DNA of 64,000 nucleotides. It comes from Bartonella sp. M0177. Lineage in GTDB: Bacteria; Pseudomonadota; Alphaproteobacteria; Rhizobiales; Rhizobiaceae. The position numbers and the translations under genes were made by a program. This document shows, in pieces, positions 8,724 to 17,867 of the stretch. Below the pieces are notes generated by a model. The model made no database searches. It saw nothing but the letters and a program-made list of their open reading frames with translations, and was not told the DNA's origin. The DNA lies in contig NZ_JACFOY010000001.1 in NCBI RefSeq assembly GCF_016102285.1, forward strand, positions 1,178,001 through 1,242,000, written 5' to 3'. Within the stretch, counting starts at the first letter, position 1. Every line of letters begins with the position of its first letter.

Positions 8724-8758
8724 ATTAGCCCAAAGAATTCAGTTGACGAGTAGGAAAA

Positions 8759-10558
8759 ATGACAGAAGAACCAAAACCAAAGGACAGTTTCGACGGAAAA
8801 ACAATGTCTGGTGCGGAAATGGTCGTACAAGCGCTTATCGATCAGGGGGTAGAACGTGTATTCGGTTACCCCGGAGGAGCAGTTCTCCCGATTTTTGACG
8901 AAATTTATCAGCAGAATTCATTCGAACATATTCTTGTTCGTCATGAGCAGGCAGCAGGACACGCGGCTGAAGGATATGCTCGCAGTACCGGTAAAGTCGG
9001 CGTTATGTTGGTAACGTCCGGTCCGGGGGCTACGAATACCGTGACAGCATTACAAGACGCATTGATGGATTCTATTCCGCTTGTCTGTTTTTCGGGGCAG
9101 GTTCCTACAACGCTGATCGGTACAGACGGTTTTCAGGAAGCCGATACCGTTGGTATTACACGCCCGTGCACGAAACATAACTGGTTGGTAAAAGATGTAA
9201 ACGACCTTGCCCGCATCATTCATGAAGCTTTCTATATTGCACAAACAGGACGGCCGGGACCGGTTTTGATCGACATACCGAAGGATGTACAATTTGCTTC
9301 GGGCGTTTATACAGCGCCGCGCTCCATGCCGCGCCAAAGCTATCGCCCGCAACTGGATGGTAACGCCAAAGCAATCGAATATGCAGTTTCAATGCTCGCT
9401 GAAGCGAAAAAACCTGTAATCTATACCGGTGGCGGGGTTATTTCTTCTGGTGCCAATGCGGTAAGATTATTGCGTGAGCTCGTTGCTCTCGGTGATTTTC
9501 CTATCACGTCAACGCTCATGGGATTGGGAGCCTATCCGGCATCGGGAAAAAACTGGTTGGGTATGCTCGGTATGCACGGCACTTACGAAGCCAATATGAC
9601 AATGCATGATTGCGATGTGATGTTGGCCATCGGTGCACGTTTTGATGATCGTATTACCGGTCGTCTTGACGCTTTCGCACCAAAAGCAAGAATTATTCAT
9701 ATCGATATCGACCCTTCATCAATTAATAAAACGGTTCAGGTTGAAGTCCCGATCGTTGGCGATGTTGCGCATGTTCTGGAAAATATGACGCGCAGTTTGC
9801 GCGCCTTGAAACCGGTGCCTGACAAAGAATCAAGAAAAGTCTGGTGGGACGAAATCAATCGCTGGAGAGCGCGTAATTGTCTGGCTTATAAGCACAGATC
9901 CGATGTCATTATGCCGCAATATGCGATAAAACGCCTTTATGAACTGACAAAAGACAAAAAGGCATATGTCACTACAGAAGTCGGTCAACACCAGATGTGG
10001 ACAGCTCAATATTATGGCTTCGAGGAACCACGCCATTTCATGACATCAGGTGGATTGGGGACAATGGGATATGGCTTTCCGGCTTCGATCGGTGTGCAAA
10101 TTGCCCACCCTGATGCGCTGGTTATTTGTGTTGCAGGCGATGCTTCGATCCAGATGAATATTCAGGAACTGGCAACGGCAATGCAGCATAAAACACCCGT
10201 CAAGGTGTTTATATTGAACAACCATTATATGGGAATGGTACGTCAATGGCAGCAACTCCTTCACGGAAACAGGCTGTCGAATTCCTATACAGATGCTATG
10301 CCGGATTTTGTAAAACTTGCCGAGGCTTATGGTGCAGTTGGTATCAGATGTTCGAAACCGGATGAGCTTGACGAGAAAATCAATGAAATGCTTGAATGCG
10401 ACAAGCCGGTTTTCTTTGACTGTGTGGTTGCCAAGCAGGAGAATTGCTTCCCGATGATTCCATCGGGTAGGGCACATAATGACATGCTTCTTCCTGACGA
10501 AGCCAATGATGAATCAATTCAGAATGCTATCGATGCAAAAGGTCGCTCGCTCGTATAA
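8759..10558 (+). CDS. ilvI: Acetolactate synthase 3 large subunit
   Basis: Catalytic subunit of acetohydroxyacid synthase, the first common step of valine, leucine and isoleucine synthesis. It condenses pyruvate with pyruvate or 2-ketobutyrate using thiamine diphosphate. At 599 residues it has normal length. The catalytic glutamate is in LVRHEQAAGHAAEGYAR, and the FAD region follows in the middle. The C-terminal ThDP-binding stretch is GDASIQMNIQELATA ... NNHYMGMVRQWQQ. The ATG at 8759 follows an AGGA five bases upstream. It is the first structural gene after the attenuator, with ilvH next. The gene may equally be named ilvB. Confidence 0.95.
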   Translation: MTEEPKPKDSFDGKTMSGAEMVVQALIDQGVERVFGYPGGAVLPIFDEIYQQNSFEHILVRHEQAAGHAAEGYARSTGKVGVMLVTSGPGATNTVTALQDALMDSIPLVCFSGQVPTTLIGTDGFQEADTVGITRPCTKHNWLVKDVNDLARIIHEAFYIAQTGRPGPVLIDIPKDVQFASGVYTAPRSMPRQSYRPQLDGNAKAIEYAVSMLAEAKKPVIYTGGGVISSGANAVRLLRELVALGDFPITSTLMGLGAYPASGKNWLGMLGMHGTYEANMTMHDCDVMLAIGARFDDRITGRLDAFAPKARIIHIDIDPSSINKTVQVEVPIVGDVAHVLENMTRSLRALKPVPDKESRKVWWDEINRWRARNCLAYKHRSDVIMPQYAIKRLYELTKDKKAYVTTEVGQHQMWTAQYYGFEEPRHFMTSGGLGTMGYGFPASIGVQIAHPDALVICVAGDASIQMNIQELATAMQHKTPVKVFILNNHYMGMVRQWQQLLHGNRLSNSYTDAMPDFVKLAEAYGAVGIRCSKPDELDEKINEMLECDKPVFFDCVVAKQENCFPMIPSGRAHNDMLLPDEANDESIQNAIDAKGRSLV

Positions 10559-10566
10559 GGGATAGA

Positions 10567-11142
10567 ATGATGAACGCACAGAATTTAAGTTTTGGTTCGG
10601 CTTATTTTATCGAACCGGATAATGACCCGATGGAAACGCATATGCTTGCAGTTCTCGTTGATAACGAGCCGGGCGTGCTTGCCCGTGTTATCGGGATGTT
10701 TTCGGGACGCGGTTATAATATTGAAAGCTTGACCGTTTCGGAAACACAACATGCAGAAAAGCTTTCCCGTATTACGGTTGTGACACGGGCAACGCCGCAA
10801 GTTCTTAACCAGATTCGCCATCAATTGGAACGGATTATACCGGTTCATCGCGTGGTCGATTTGACGGTTCGCGCACGTGAGCAGGGGCAAGATGGGCCTA
10901 TCGAGCGGGAATTGGCACTTATAAAAGTAGTAGGTGAAGGTGCCGATCGGGTGGAAGCATTGCGTTTGGCCGAGGCATTCCACGCCAAGGTGATTGATGC
11001 AACGGTCGACCATTTTATTTTCGAAATTACCGGACGCACCGCCAAGGTCGATCAGTTTATTTCCATTATGGAACCCTTGGGGTTGGTAGAAATATGCCGT
11101 ACAGGTGTTTCGGCGATGAACCGCGGTCCGGACGGCATGTGA
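10567..11142 (+). CDS. ilvH: Acetolactate synthase small (regulatory) subunit
   Basis: Regulatory subunit that binds valine through an ACT domain and tunes the large subunit. The ACT domain is at about residues 20-95 (MLAVLVDNEPGVLARVIGMF, GRGYNIESLTV), and the C-terminal ALS_ss_C domain follows (RELALIKVVGEGADR, VVDATVDHF-like region). It lies eight bases after ilvI and is clearly co-transcribed. It has 191 residues, in the usual rhizobial range, and is followed by an intrinsic terminator. Confidence 0.95.
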   Translation: MMNAQNLSFGSAYFIEPDNDPMETHMLAVLVDNEPGVLARVIGMFSGRGYNIESLTVSETQHAEKLSRITVVTRATPQVLNQIRHQLERIIPVHRVVDLTVRAREQGQDGPIERELALIKVVGEGADRVEALRLAEAFHAKVIDATVDHFIFEITGRTAKVDQFISIMEPLGLVEICRTGVSAMNRGPDGM

Positions 11143-11174
11143 TAACGAAAAACCAAATGATAAACCTGATTGAA

Positions 11175-11204
11175 GGTCGCTACCGCAAGGTAGGGGCCTT
11201 TTTT
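11175..11204 (+). terminator. Intrinsic terminator after ilvIH
   Basis: A 10-bp arm (11175-11184) pairs with 11189-11198 with one mismatch and one G-T pair around a GCAA loop, followed by T at 11199-11204. It closes the ilv operon and sits just before the stop of the convergent nitronate monooxygenase gene. Confidence 0.85.
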
Positions 11205-11216
11205 CAAATGCGATTT

Positions 11217-12290
11217 TTATGAGGGTTGCATAGCCTGAAGAAATTCTTTTCCGAGGCAAGCGAGTAGTTTCTTTGCATCCATTGGTCGGGAAAAGGGAGC
11301 ACCTTGGCCGGCCCAATAGGCACCGAACCCGAAGTCCTGTTGTTCTTTGGCAAGATTGGCGATTTGTTTTGCAGTATCATAGGCATAAGGATAGGGAGGC
11401 ACATCTTTATTCGGCACATTTCGGGTGAAATCGACAAAAGAATTATAAAGCGCACGCGCTGGTCGTCCCGAGAAAGTACGTGTCATAACAGTATGATAGG
11501 CAGATTGGCTGGCCAGAGTTTTTTTGTATCCGCTATCGGCTTGTGATTGGGGACAGGCTATAAAAGCTGTTCCCATTTGTACGGCGCTCGCACCGGCTTT
11601 AATGCATTCTGCAATATCCTGACCATCCATTAATCCGCCAGCGGCTATGACGGGTATGGAAAGATTTTTCAAAATTATCTTTAAAAGTTGTTTGAGAGAA
11701 AGACAGGAGTCCGCTAAATTTTCATCGAATATCCCCCTATGCCCACCAGCCTCGTAACCTTGGGCAATAATTGCGTCCAAACCGGCTTTTTCAATAGCCA
11801 TTGCTTCGTCAAGATTGGTTGCTGTTGCTATGAGATATATTCCGGCTTGCTTCATTGCCGAGATTTTTCCGGTTTCCGGAAGTCCGAAATGGAAGCTGAC
11901 AATTGCCGGTTTTTCTTTCATGACGAGCTCGAACAATTCGTCGTTCGTATAAAAACTGCTATAGATTTCCCGCAAAGTTCGAGGTGGTTCTGCGTTAAAT
12001 TTCTGGAATAGGGGACTTAATTTTTTAAGCCACGCGTCGTCAATTTGTTTGTCGGGTTTGATAGGCTTGTGGCAGAAAAAATTGATATTAAAAGGTCGCC
12101 TTGTAGTTCTTTTTAATGTTTTGATTGACCGAGAGGCAGCATCAGGCGAGGATGCGCCCAAGCCCAAAGATCCTATTGCTCCATTATTACAGATTTCTGC
12201 CGCAAGTTCCGGTGTTGAAACCCCTGCCATGGGAGCTTGAATAAGCGGGATTTCGATATTGAAATGATGACAGAAATCGATGTAGGACAT
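11217..12290 (-). CDS. Nitronate monooxygenase family FMN enzyme
   Basis: FMN-dependent TIM-barrel oxidase of the nitronate monooxygenase (2-nitropropane dioxygenase) family, which detoxifies alkyl nitronates. It has 357 residues. Family motifs are IPLIQAPMAGVSTPELA at the N-terminus, AQGYEAGGHRG in the middle, and the phosphate-binding VIAAGGLMDGQDI and SAVQMGTAFIACPQS. It is a lone leftward gene between the ilv terminator and the helicase gene. The physiological substrate cannot be told from sequence, and some homologues act in other redox reactions. Confidence 0.85.
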   Translation of the reverse strand: MSYIDFCHHFNIEIPLIQAPMAGVSTPELAAEICNNGAIGSLGLGASSPDAASRSIKTLKRTTRRPFNINFFCHKPIKPDKQIDDAWLKKLSPLFQKFNAEPPRTLREIYSSFYTNDELFELVMKEKPAIVSFHFGLPETGKISAMKQAGIYLIATATNLDEAMAIEKAGLDAIIAQGYEAGGHRGIFDENLADSCLSLKQLLKIILKNLSIPVIAAGGLMDGQDIAECIKAGASAVQMGTAFIACPQSQADSGYKKTLASQSAYHTVMTRTFSGRPARALYNSFVDFTRNVPNKDVPPYPYAYDTAKQIANLAKEQQDFGFGAYWAGQGAPFSRPMDAKKLLACLGKEFLQAMQPS

Positions 12291-12376
12291 GTCTTCCTCC
12301 CTAAAAACACGGGTGCTTTTTTTAAAAGGACTATAATAGACTTGCTCTGAACCGTCGAATCCTGTTTGGATAAGTT

Positions 12377-13498
12377 ATGCAATTTTCACCACAACAAGAT
12401 AAAGCACTGACCAGTGTCGCAAATTGGCTTAAAAATGGTCAGTCTCAGGTTTTTCGTTTGTTTGGCTATGCGGGCACGGGAAAAACGACCTTGGCGCGCT
12501 ATTTTGCCGAAAGCGTTGATGGTACGGTTCAATTTGCTGCTTTCACCGGTAAAGCCGCTCAGGTATTGCGTTCAAAAGGCGCAAGCAATGCGCGAACTAT
12601 TCACTCTTTGATATATCGCCCACGGGGTGAAGAAGAAGTTGCCGACGAAAACACCGGTAAAACATCGATGGCCCCGATGTTTTCACTCAATCGTCAAAGT
12701 CCCATTGCTCAGGCCAAGCTTGTTGTCATTGATGAATGCTCGATGGTTGATGAACAGCTCGGCCGTGATCTTATGAGCTTTGGAACCCCTATTCTTGTGT
12801 TGGGAGACCCTGGACAATTGCCGCCAATATCGGGCGGCGGATTTTTTACCGAACATGAGCCGGATTTTCTTTTGACAGAAATTCATCGTCAGGCGCGGGA
12901 TAACCCGATTATCCGTCTGGCAATGGATGTTCGTGAAGGACGCGATATTGACTATGGCGACTATGGCGCCGCTCAGGTCATAACGAGGAAACAGGTTGAC
13001 CAGCAATTGGTTCTTGACGCTGATCAGGTTCTCGTTGGCATTAACCGGACACGTCGACTCTATAATAAGCGTTTAAGAGAACTCAAAGGTTTTACAGCCG
13101 ATTACCCGCAAGCCGGCGATAAGCTTGTTTGCTTGCGCAATGATCCGGCAAAAGGTTTGTTGAATGGTTCATTATGGAGGGTAATGACGGCATCCAAGGA
13201 AACCGTAAAACCCGGTATAAGTTTACTCGTCACTCCGGAAGATGAGGATCGCGGCGTTGCGAAAATCAAGTTGTTGAAAGCAGTTTTTGATGACCCGGAA
13301 AGCGATATTTCCTGGCAAATGAAACGCCGTTATGATGATTTTGATTATGGCTATGCTTTAACTGTTCATAAAGCCCAAGGCTCGCAATGGGATAATGTCG
13401 TATTATTTGATGAAAGTTTCGCTTTTCGAGATACCCGAGAACGTTGGCTTTATACAGCAATTACGCGTGCAGCCGAAAAATTGACAATTGTAAGATAA
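12377..13498 (+). CDS. RecD/Dda-like ATP-dependent DNA helicase
   Basis: Superfamily 1B helicase-like AAA protein of 373 residues. Visible motifs are Walker A FGYAGTGKTTLARYF near residues 29-43, Walker B VVIDECSMVD, motif III LGDPGQLPPI, EIHRQA, and a C-terminal UvrD-like part with YALTVHKAQGSQWDNVVLFDE-type sequence and LYTAITRA. This matches the short RecD2/Dda-like proteins (DUF2075/UvrD_C_2 type) common in alphaproteobacteria. It is a monocistronic gene divergent from the nitronate monooxygenase. A role in repair or replication is inferred from the family only. Confidence 0.85.
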   Translation: MQFSPQQDKALTSVANWLKNGQSQVFRLFGYAGTGKTTLARYFAESVDGTVQFAAFTGKAAQVLRSKGASNARTIHSLIYRPRGEEEVADENTGKTSMAPMFSLNRQSPIAQAKLVVIDECSMVDEQLGRDLMSFGTPILVLGDPGQLPPISGGGFFTEHEPDFLLTEIHRQARDNPIIRLAMDVREGRDIDYGDYGAAQVITRKQVDQQLVLDADQVLVGINRTRRLYNKRLRELKGFTADYPQAGDKLVCLRNDPAKGLLNGSLWRVMTASKETVKPGISLLVTPEDEDRGVAKIKLLKAVFDDPESDISWQMKRRYDDFDYGYALTVHKAQGSQWDNVVLFDESFAFRDTRERWLYTAITRAAEKLTIVR

Positions 13499-13575
13499 TC
13501 AATTCTTCTGATAACACTCGATAATTGCGATTAGAATTGAATACTATGTCAATATACCTATGAGGAGAATTTACT

Positions 13576-14343
13576 ATGCGGGTGAAAGACAAAGTTGCAA
13601 TCGTTACAGGTGGCGCAAAAGGTTTGGGCGAGGCGACATCACGTCTTCTAGCCAAAGAAGGTGCGAAAGTTGTTTTGACCGATCTTGATGAAGTGCAAGG
13701 CAAGAAAGTAGAGGCGGAAATCAACAAAGCCGGCGGTACTGCAAAATACATGAAACATGATGTTGCCAAGGAAGACCAATGGAAAAAAGTTGTTGACGAC
13801 ACAGTCAGTCTCTTCGGCCGATTGGATATTCTGGTGAATAACGCCGGCGTCGGGCATTCGGCTTCTGCAGAAGACGAAACTTTGGAAAAATGGCGCTTTC
13901 TGCAATCAATCAATCTTGATGCGGTTTTTCTTGGTACCCGCGAAGCTATCCGCGTGATGAAATATCAAAAGAGCGGTTCGATTATCAATTTGTCGTCGAT
14001 CGAAGGCCTGGTTGGGGACCCAACGCTTGCTGCCTATAACGCAAGTAAGGGCGGGGTTCGCCTGTTCACCAAGTCTGCTGCATTGCATTGCGCGAAATCT
14101 GGCTATGGCATTCGCGTGAATTCCGTCCATCCGGGCTATATCTGGACACCGATGGTTGAAGAAAGTGCCAAAGAAAGCGGCGATGTCGAGGAAAGAAAAG
14201 CAGCGCTAACAGCTCTCCACCCGATTGGGAAATTGGGAGTACCGGACGATATCGCTTACGGTATTCTTTATCTTGCTTCCGATGAATCCGGTTTTGTCAC
14301 CGGTTCGGAATTGGTTATTGATGGCGGCTATACCGCTCAATAA
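13576..14343 (+). CDS. SDR family oxidoreductase
   Basis: Classical short-chain dehydrogenase/reductase, 255 residues. The cofactor motif is TGGAKGLGEATSRLL near residues 11-25; the D at the end of the second strand (VVLTDLDE) suggests NAD preference. NNAG, the catalytic SSIEG serine and YNASKGG (Tyr/Lys pair) are all present, so the enzyme should be active. A GAGGAG lies nine bases before the ATG. It resembles R-specific alcohol or cyclohexanol dehydrogenases, but the substrate is unknown. Confidence 0.88.
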   Translation: MRVKDKVAIVTGGAKGLGEATSRLLAKEGAKVVLTDLDEVQGKKVEAEINKAGGTAKYMKHDVAKEDQWKKVVDDTVSLFGRLDILVNNAGVGHSASAEDETLEKWRFLQSINLDAVFLGTREAIRVMKYQKSGSIINLSSIEGLVGDPTLAAYNASKGGVRLFTKSAALHCAKSGYGIRVNSVHPGYIWTPMVEESAKESGDVEERKAALTALHPIGKLGVPDDIAYGILYLASDESGFVTGSELVIDGGYTAQ

Positions 14344-14580
14344 AGAGCGCGAAATAATCGCATTGCCCAATTAGACGAAACGGGTAATTTCTAAATGCAA
14401 CTCGAATGCATGCAACCGGCTGGATGCTTCTTAAGCCGGTTGTGGCCGGCAGAGAATATCGTTTAGCAGAGTCGAGCACGTTTATGGAATTCGGCAAGGA
14501 TATAAAGCGGCCAACTGTTTCCGACGATGTGTCTCTAACGTGATGCTTTCTCTGTCTCTAATGTAATCTTTAAATTAAAA
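14344..14580. other. Spacer after the SDR gene
   Basis: No gene is seen. It contains an inverted repeat CAACCGGCT / AGCCGGTTG near 14412-14442 that lacks a T-run and may be a weak terminator for the SDR gene. It also has an imperfect 24-base tandem unit whose shared start TGTCTCTAA occurs at 14529 and 14553. Confidence 0.5.
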
Positions 14581-14614
14581 ATAACCCCGTCACAAAATGT
14601 TGTGGCGGGGTTAT
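14581..14614 (-). terminator. Terminator of gltA
   Basis: A 15-bp stem (14581-14595 with 14600-14614, one G-T pair) with a four-base loop. On the minus strand it is followed by TTTTTAATTT, so it acts on leftward transcripts from gltA; it may also work in the other direction. Confidence 0.9.
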
Positions 14615-14653
14615 AATTTTGTCTTTCAAGAAATTGAATATTTCCGAAGCAAA

Positions 14654-15946
14654 TTATTTGCGTTTGTCGATAGGAACATAGTCACGGCGTGCAGCACCGG
14701 TATAAAGCTGACGCGGACGGCCGATTTTCTGTGCCGGATCCTCAATCATTTCTTTCCATTGTGCAACCCAGCCGACACAGCGTGCCAAGGCAAACAGAAC
14801 TGTGAACATATCGGTCGGGAATCCGAGAGCTTTCAATGTAATACCGGAATAGAAATCAACATTCGGGTAGAGCTTCTTCTCGATGAAATATTCATCGTTA
14901 AGGGCGATATGCTCAAGTTCCATAGCGATGTCGAGAAGCGGATCGTCCTTGATACCAAGTTCGGTCAAAACTTCATGGCATGTTTTCTGCATGATCTTTG
15001 CACGCGGGTCGTAATTTTTATAGACGCGGTGACCAAATCCCATCAGGCGGAAAGGATCGTTTTTATCCTTGGCGCGTGCGATAAATTCAGGAATTCTATC
15101 AACGGAACCAATTTCCTGAAGCATTTTCAAGCAGGCTTCGTTAGCACCGCCGTGGGCAGGACCCCACAGACAGGCAACGCCGGCAGCAATACAAGCAAAC
15201 GGGTTGGCACCCGAAGAACCGGCAAGACGAACAGTTGATGTCGAAGCATTCTGTTCATGGTCGGCATGAAGAATGAAAATACGATCCATAGCGCGTGCCA
15301 GCACCGGATTAACTTTATATTCCTCGCAAGGAACAGCAAAACACATTTGCAGGAAGTTCGCAGCGTAGCCCAAGTCGTTACGAGGATATACGAACGGTTG
15401 GCCGATCGAATATTTGTAGGCCATAGCGGCGAGTGTCGGCACTTTCGAAATCAACCGGATTGATGCGATCATTCTTTGACGCGGGTCTGCAATATCAAGT
15501 GAATCGTGATAGAAAGCCGACATTGCTCCAAGGCAAGCCACCATCACAGCCATCGGGTGTGAGTCGCGGCGGAAGCCGTGAAAGAATCGCGAAAACTGTT
15601 CGTGAACCATTGTATGTTCGCGTACCGTGCGGTCAAAATCTTCTTTTTGTTTTTTACTCGGAAGCTCACCGTATAGGAGAAGGTAACAGGTTTCCAAGAA
15701 ATCGCCCTGTTCTGCAAGCTGATCTATCGGATAGCCACGATATAGCAATACGCCTTTGTTTCCGTCGATAAATGTGATTTTAGATTCACAAGAAGCCGTT
15801 GATGTAAAACCGGGATCATAAGTGAATGTTCCGGTTTCTTTATAAAGCGGAGCAATTTCGATAACGTCTGGCCCCATGGTACCTTTACGTACCGGAAGCT
15901 CAATGCTTTTACCGTCAACAGTTATATGTGCTTTATTATCTATCAT
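14654..15946 (-). CDS. gltA: Citrate synthase
   Basis: Type II (hexameric, NADH-sensitive class) citrate synthase that condenses oxaloacetate and acetyl-CoA to start the TCA cycle. It has 430 residues. The active-site His regions are visible as [36 protein letters not shown] and [15 protein letters not shown]. The N-terminal [24 protein letters not shown] stretch is typical of alphaproteobacterial GltA. It is monocistronic with its own terminator, downstream of gltX1 on the same strand, as in many Hyphomicrobiales. Confidence 0.96.
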   Translation of the reverse strand: MIDNKAHITVDGKSIELPVRKGTMGPDVIEIAPLYKETGTFTYDPGFTSTASCESKITFIDGNKGVLLYRGYPIDQLAEQGDFLETCYLLLYGELPSKKQKEDFDRTVREHTMVHEQFSRFFHGFRRDSHPMAVMVACLGAMSAFYHDSLDIADPRQRMIASIRLISKVPTLAAMAYKYSIGQPFVYPRNDLGYAANFLQMCFAVPCEEYKVNPVLARAMDRIFILHADHEQNASTSTVRLAGSSGANPFACIAAGVACLWGPAHGGANEACLKMLQEIGSVDRIPEFIARAKDKNDPFRLMGFGHRVYKNYDPRAKIMQKTCHEVLTELGIKDDPLLDIAMELEHIALNDEYFIEKKLYPNVDFYSGITLKALGFPTDMFTVLFALARCVGWVAQWKEMIEDPAQKIGRPRQLYTGAARRDYVPIDKRK

Positions 15947-16200
15947 ATGTCTTCCCTTTCAGAACCTCCACCCCACAAACGATGAGGTACCGCGCTCACA
16001 TTACAGGTAATGACTGCGGCTCATGTCCAATGCCTGTGTTGTTTTCCAGATTATCCGAAAAGAGCCGGCTTGCAATGTCTAAGTTGCGTATTTTTTCGTT
16101 ACCGGTGTCAATCTTGTGTGATTCAATTTTAAAAATTTGCGTAAAAGTGAAGGGGCGTTCTTGCAACTTCCGATTTTTATTCAAACTGTTAAGAAAAAAA
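15947..16200. other. gltA upstream region
   Basis: About 250 bases without a credible gene. It must contain the leftward gltA promoter and ends at the gltX1 terminator. I see no named regulatory motif in it. Confidence 0.5.
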
Positions 16201-16231
16201 GCCACAGCCCTTTGAAAAAAAAGGCTGTGGC
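16201..16231 (-). terminator. Terminator of gltX1
   Basis: A perfect 9-bp stem, GCCACAGCC at 16201-16209 with GGCTGTGGC at 16223-16231. On the minus strand it is followed by nine bases that are nearly all T (complement of 16192-16200). It ends leftward transcription from gltX1. Confidence 0.9.
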
Positions 16232-16295
16232 ATAAAATTAATCTAGAAATATTAAACTTGTTTTCAGATTATAAAGCTTGTTTTGCGATTTTTCC

Positions 16296-17717
16296 TTAAG
16301 CAATCTGATCATGAATGCGTCCAAGCGACTCTTCACGTCCTAAAATGACAAGAACATCGAAAACGCCCGGCGAAACGGCTCTTCCGGTTAATGCCGCACG
16401 CAATGGCTGAGCGACCTTACCGAGCTTTAATTGGGCCTCTTCAGCATAGTTCCGGATAATATGATCAAGCTTTTCTTTGGTCCAGTCGGTGCAAGAATCG
16501 AGAGAAGGATAAACTCCCTTGAGGATGGCCTTACCTTCGTCATTGAGAAGGTTGGTGGCCTTTTCATCGAGCTTCAATGGGCGGTCAGCAAAGATAAAAG
16601 CTGCATTATCAATAAGTTCGACAAGTGTCTTAGCGCGTTCTTTCAGCTCCGGCATTGCCTTCAAAAATTCTGAACGGTTTTTCTCGTTCAATTTTGCCTG
16701 TAGTTCTTTACCACCTTCAATTTCGGGCAAAATAGAAAGAGCAGCGTCAAACAAATCTTTATCGTTGCTCATACGCATATATTGACCATTGATCGCTTCG
16801 AGCTTTTTAAAATCGAACCGCGCTGCACCTTTGTTAATGTCGTCAATATCAAACCACGAGATCATATCTTCGGTCGACATAATTTCGTCGTCTCCGTGGC
16901 TCCAGCCGAGACGAACAAGATAATTGCGCAATGCAATAGGCAAGTATCCCATGGCACGATAGGCATCAACGCCGAGTGCACCATGCCGTTTTGAAAGTTT
17001 CGCACCGTCTGCCCCATGGATGAGCGGGATATGAGCCATAACCGGAACATCCCAACCCATAGCTTTGAAGAGAATTGTCTGGCGCGCGGCATTGGTCAGG
17101 TGGTCATCACCGCGAATAACATGAGTGACCCCCATGTCATGATCATCTACAACGACCGCAAGCATATATGTTGGCGTGCCATCCGAACGAAGAATAATGA
17201 AATCGTCAAGATCTTTATTCGGAAAATGGACGTCGCCTTGAACGCGGTCATGAACAATTGTCTCACCTTGTTGGGGCGCTTTGATGCGGATAACCGGTTT
17301 CACTCCCTTGGGAGCCTCCGAAGGGTCACGGTCACGCCATATGCCGTTATAACGCGGCGGCTTTCCTTCCGCACGGGCTTTTTCGCGCATTTCGGTCAAT
17401 TCTTCCGGCGTTGCATAACAATAATAGGCCTGCCCCTTTTTGACGAGCTCTTCTGCCACCTCGCGATGCCGGTCAACGCGCGAAAATTGTGAAATGGGAT
17501 CGCCATCCCATGTCAGTCCCAGCCATTTCAATCCGTCAATAATTGCATCGACGGCAGCTTTTGTTGATCTTTCGCGGTCGGTATCCTCAATGCGGAGCAG
17601 CATCTTGCCGCCAGTGTGTTTGGCATAAAGCCAGTTGAAAAGAGCGGTACGCGCCCCTCCGATATGGAGAAAACCGGTTGGTGAAGGGGCAAAACGTGTA
17701 ACTACAGGCGTGGACAT
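16296..17717 (-). CDS. gltX: Glutamyl-tRNA synthetase 1
   Basis: Class I aminoacyl-tRNA synthetase that charges tRNA with glutamate; 473 residues. The HIGH-type motif is [21 protein letters not shown], quoted here in part, and the KMSKS-type motif is [11 protein letters not shown]. The domain order is the Rossmann catalytic core followed by the helical anticodon-binding cage. A second, clearly distinct GluRS gene lies at 28255. This copy has the canonical lysine before LSKR and is closest to the family norm. Confidence 0.95.
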   Translation of the reverse strand: MSTPVVTRFAPSPTGFLHIGGARTALFNWLYAKHTGGKMLLRIEDTDRERSTKAAVDAIIDGLKWLGLTWDGDPISQFSRVDRHREVAEELVKKGQAYYCYATPEELTEMREKARAEGKPPRYNGIWRDRDPSEAPKGVKPVIRIKAPQQGETIVHDRVQGDVHFPNKDLDDFIILRSDGTPTYMLAVVVDDHDMGVTHVIRGDDHLTNAARQTILFKAMGWDVPVMAHIPLIHGADGAKLSKRHGALGVDAYRAMGYLPIALRNYLVRLGWSHGDDEIMSTEDMISWFDIDDINKGAARFDFKKLEAINGQYMRMSNDKDLFDAALSILPEIEGGKELQAKLNEKNRSEFLKAMPELKERAKTLVELIDNAAFIFADRPLKLDEKATNLLNDEGKAILKGVYPSLDSCTDWTKEKLDHIIRNYAEEAQLKLGKVAQPLRAALTGRAVSPGVFDVLVILGREESLGRIHDQIA

Positions 17718-17867
17718 AATGTCTCCAGATTTCTACGAGTATTCCATTGTCAGTATGGCGTCGAACCATTAGCATAGACTCAGCACCATGCACCAGCCAT
17801 ACCAACGGGGACGGATAGAATTATAAAGCAGAGAAATGCGTTAGAAAGCAAATCAAATGCGCAAAGG

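Noticed and set aside
8614..8898. 94-codon frame across the ilv leader and the start of ilvI
   Set aside because: It overlaps the attenuator and the start of ilvI in another frame; the 16-codon leader peptide explains the region better.
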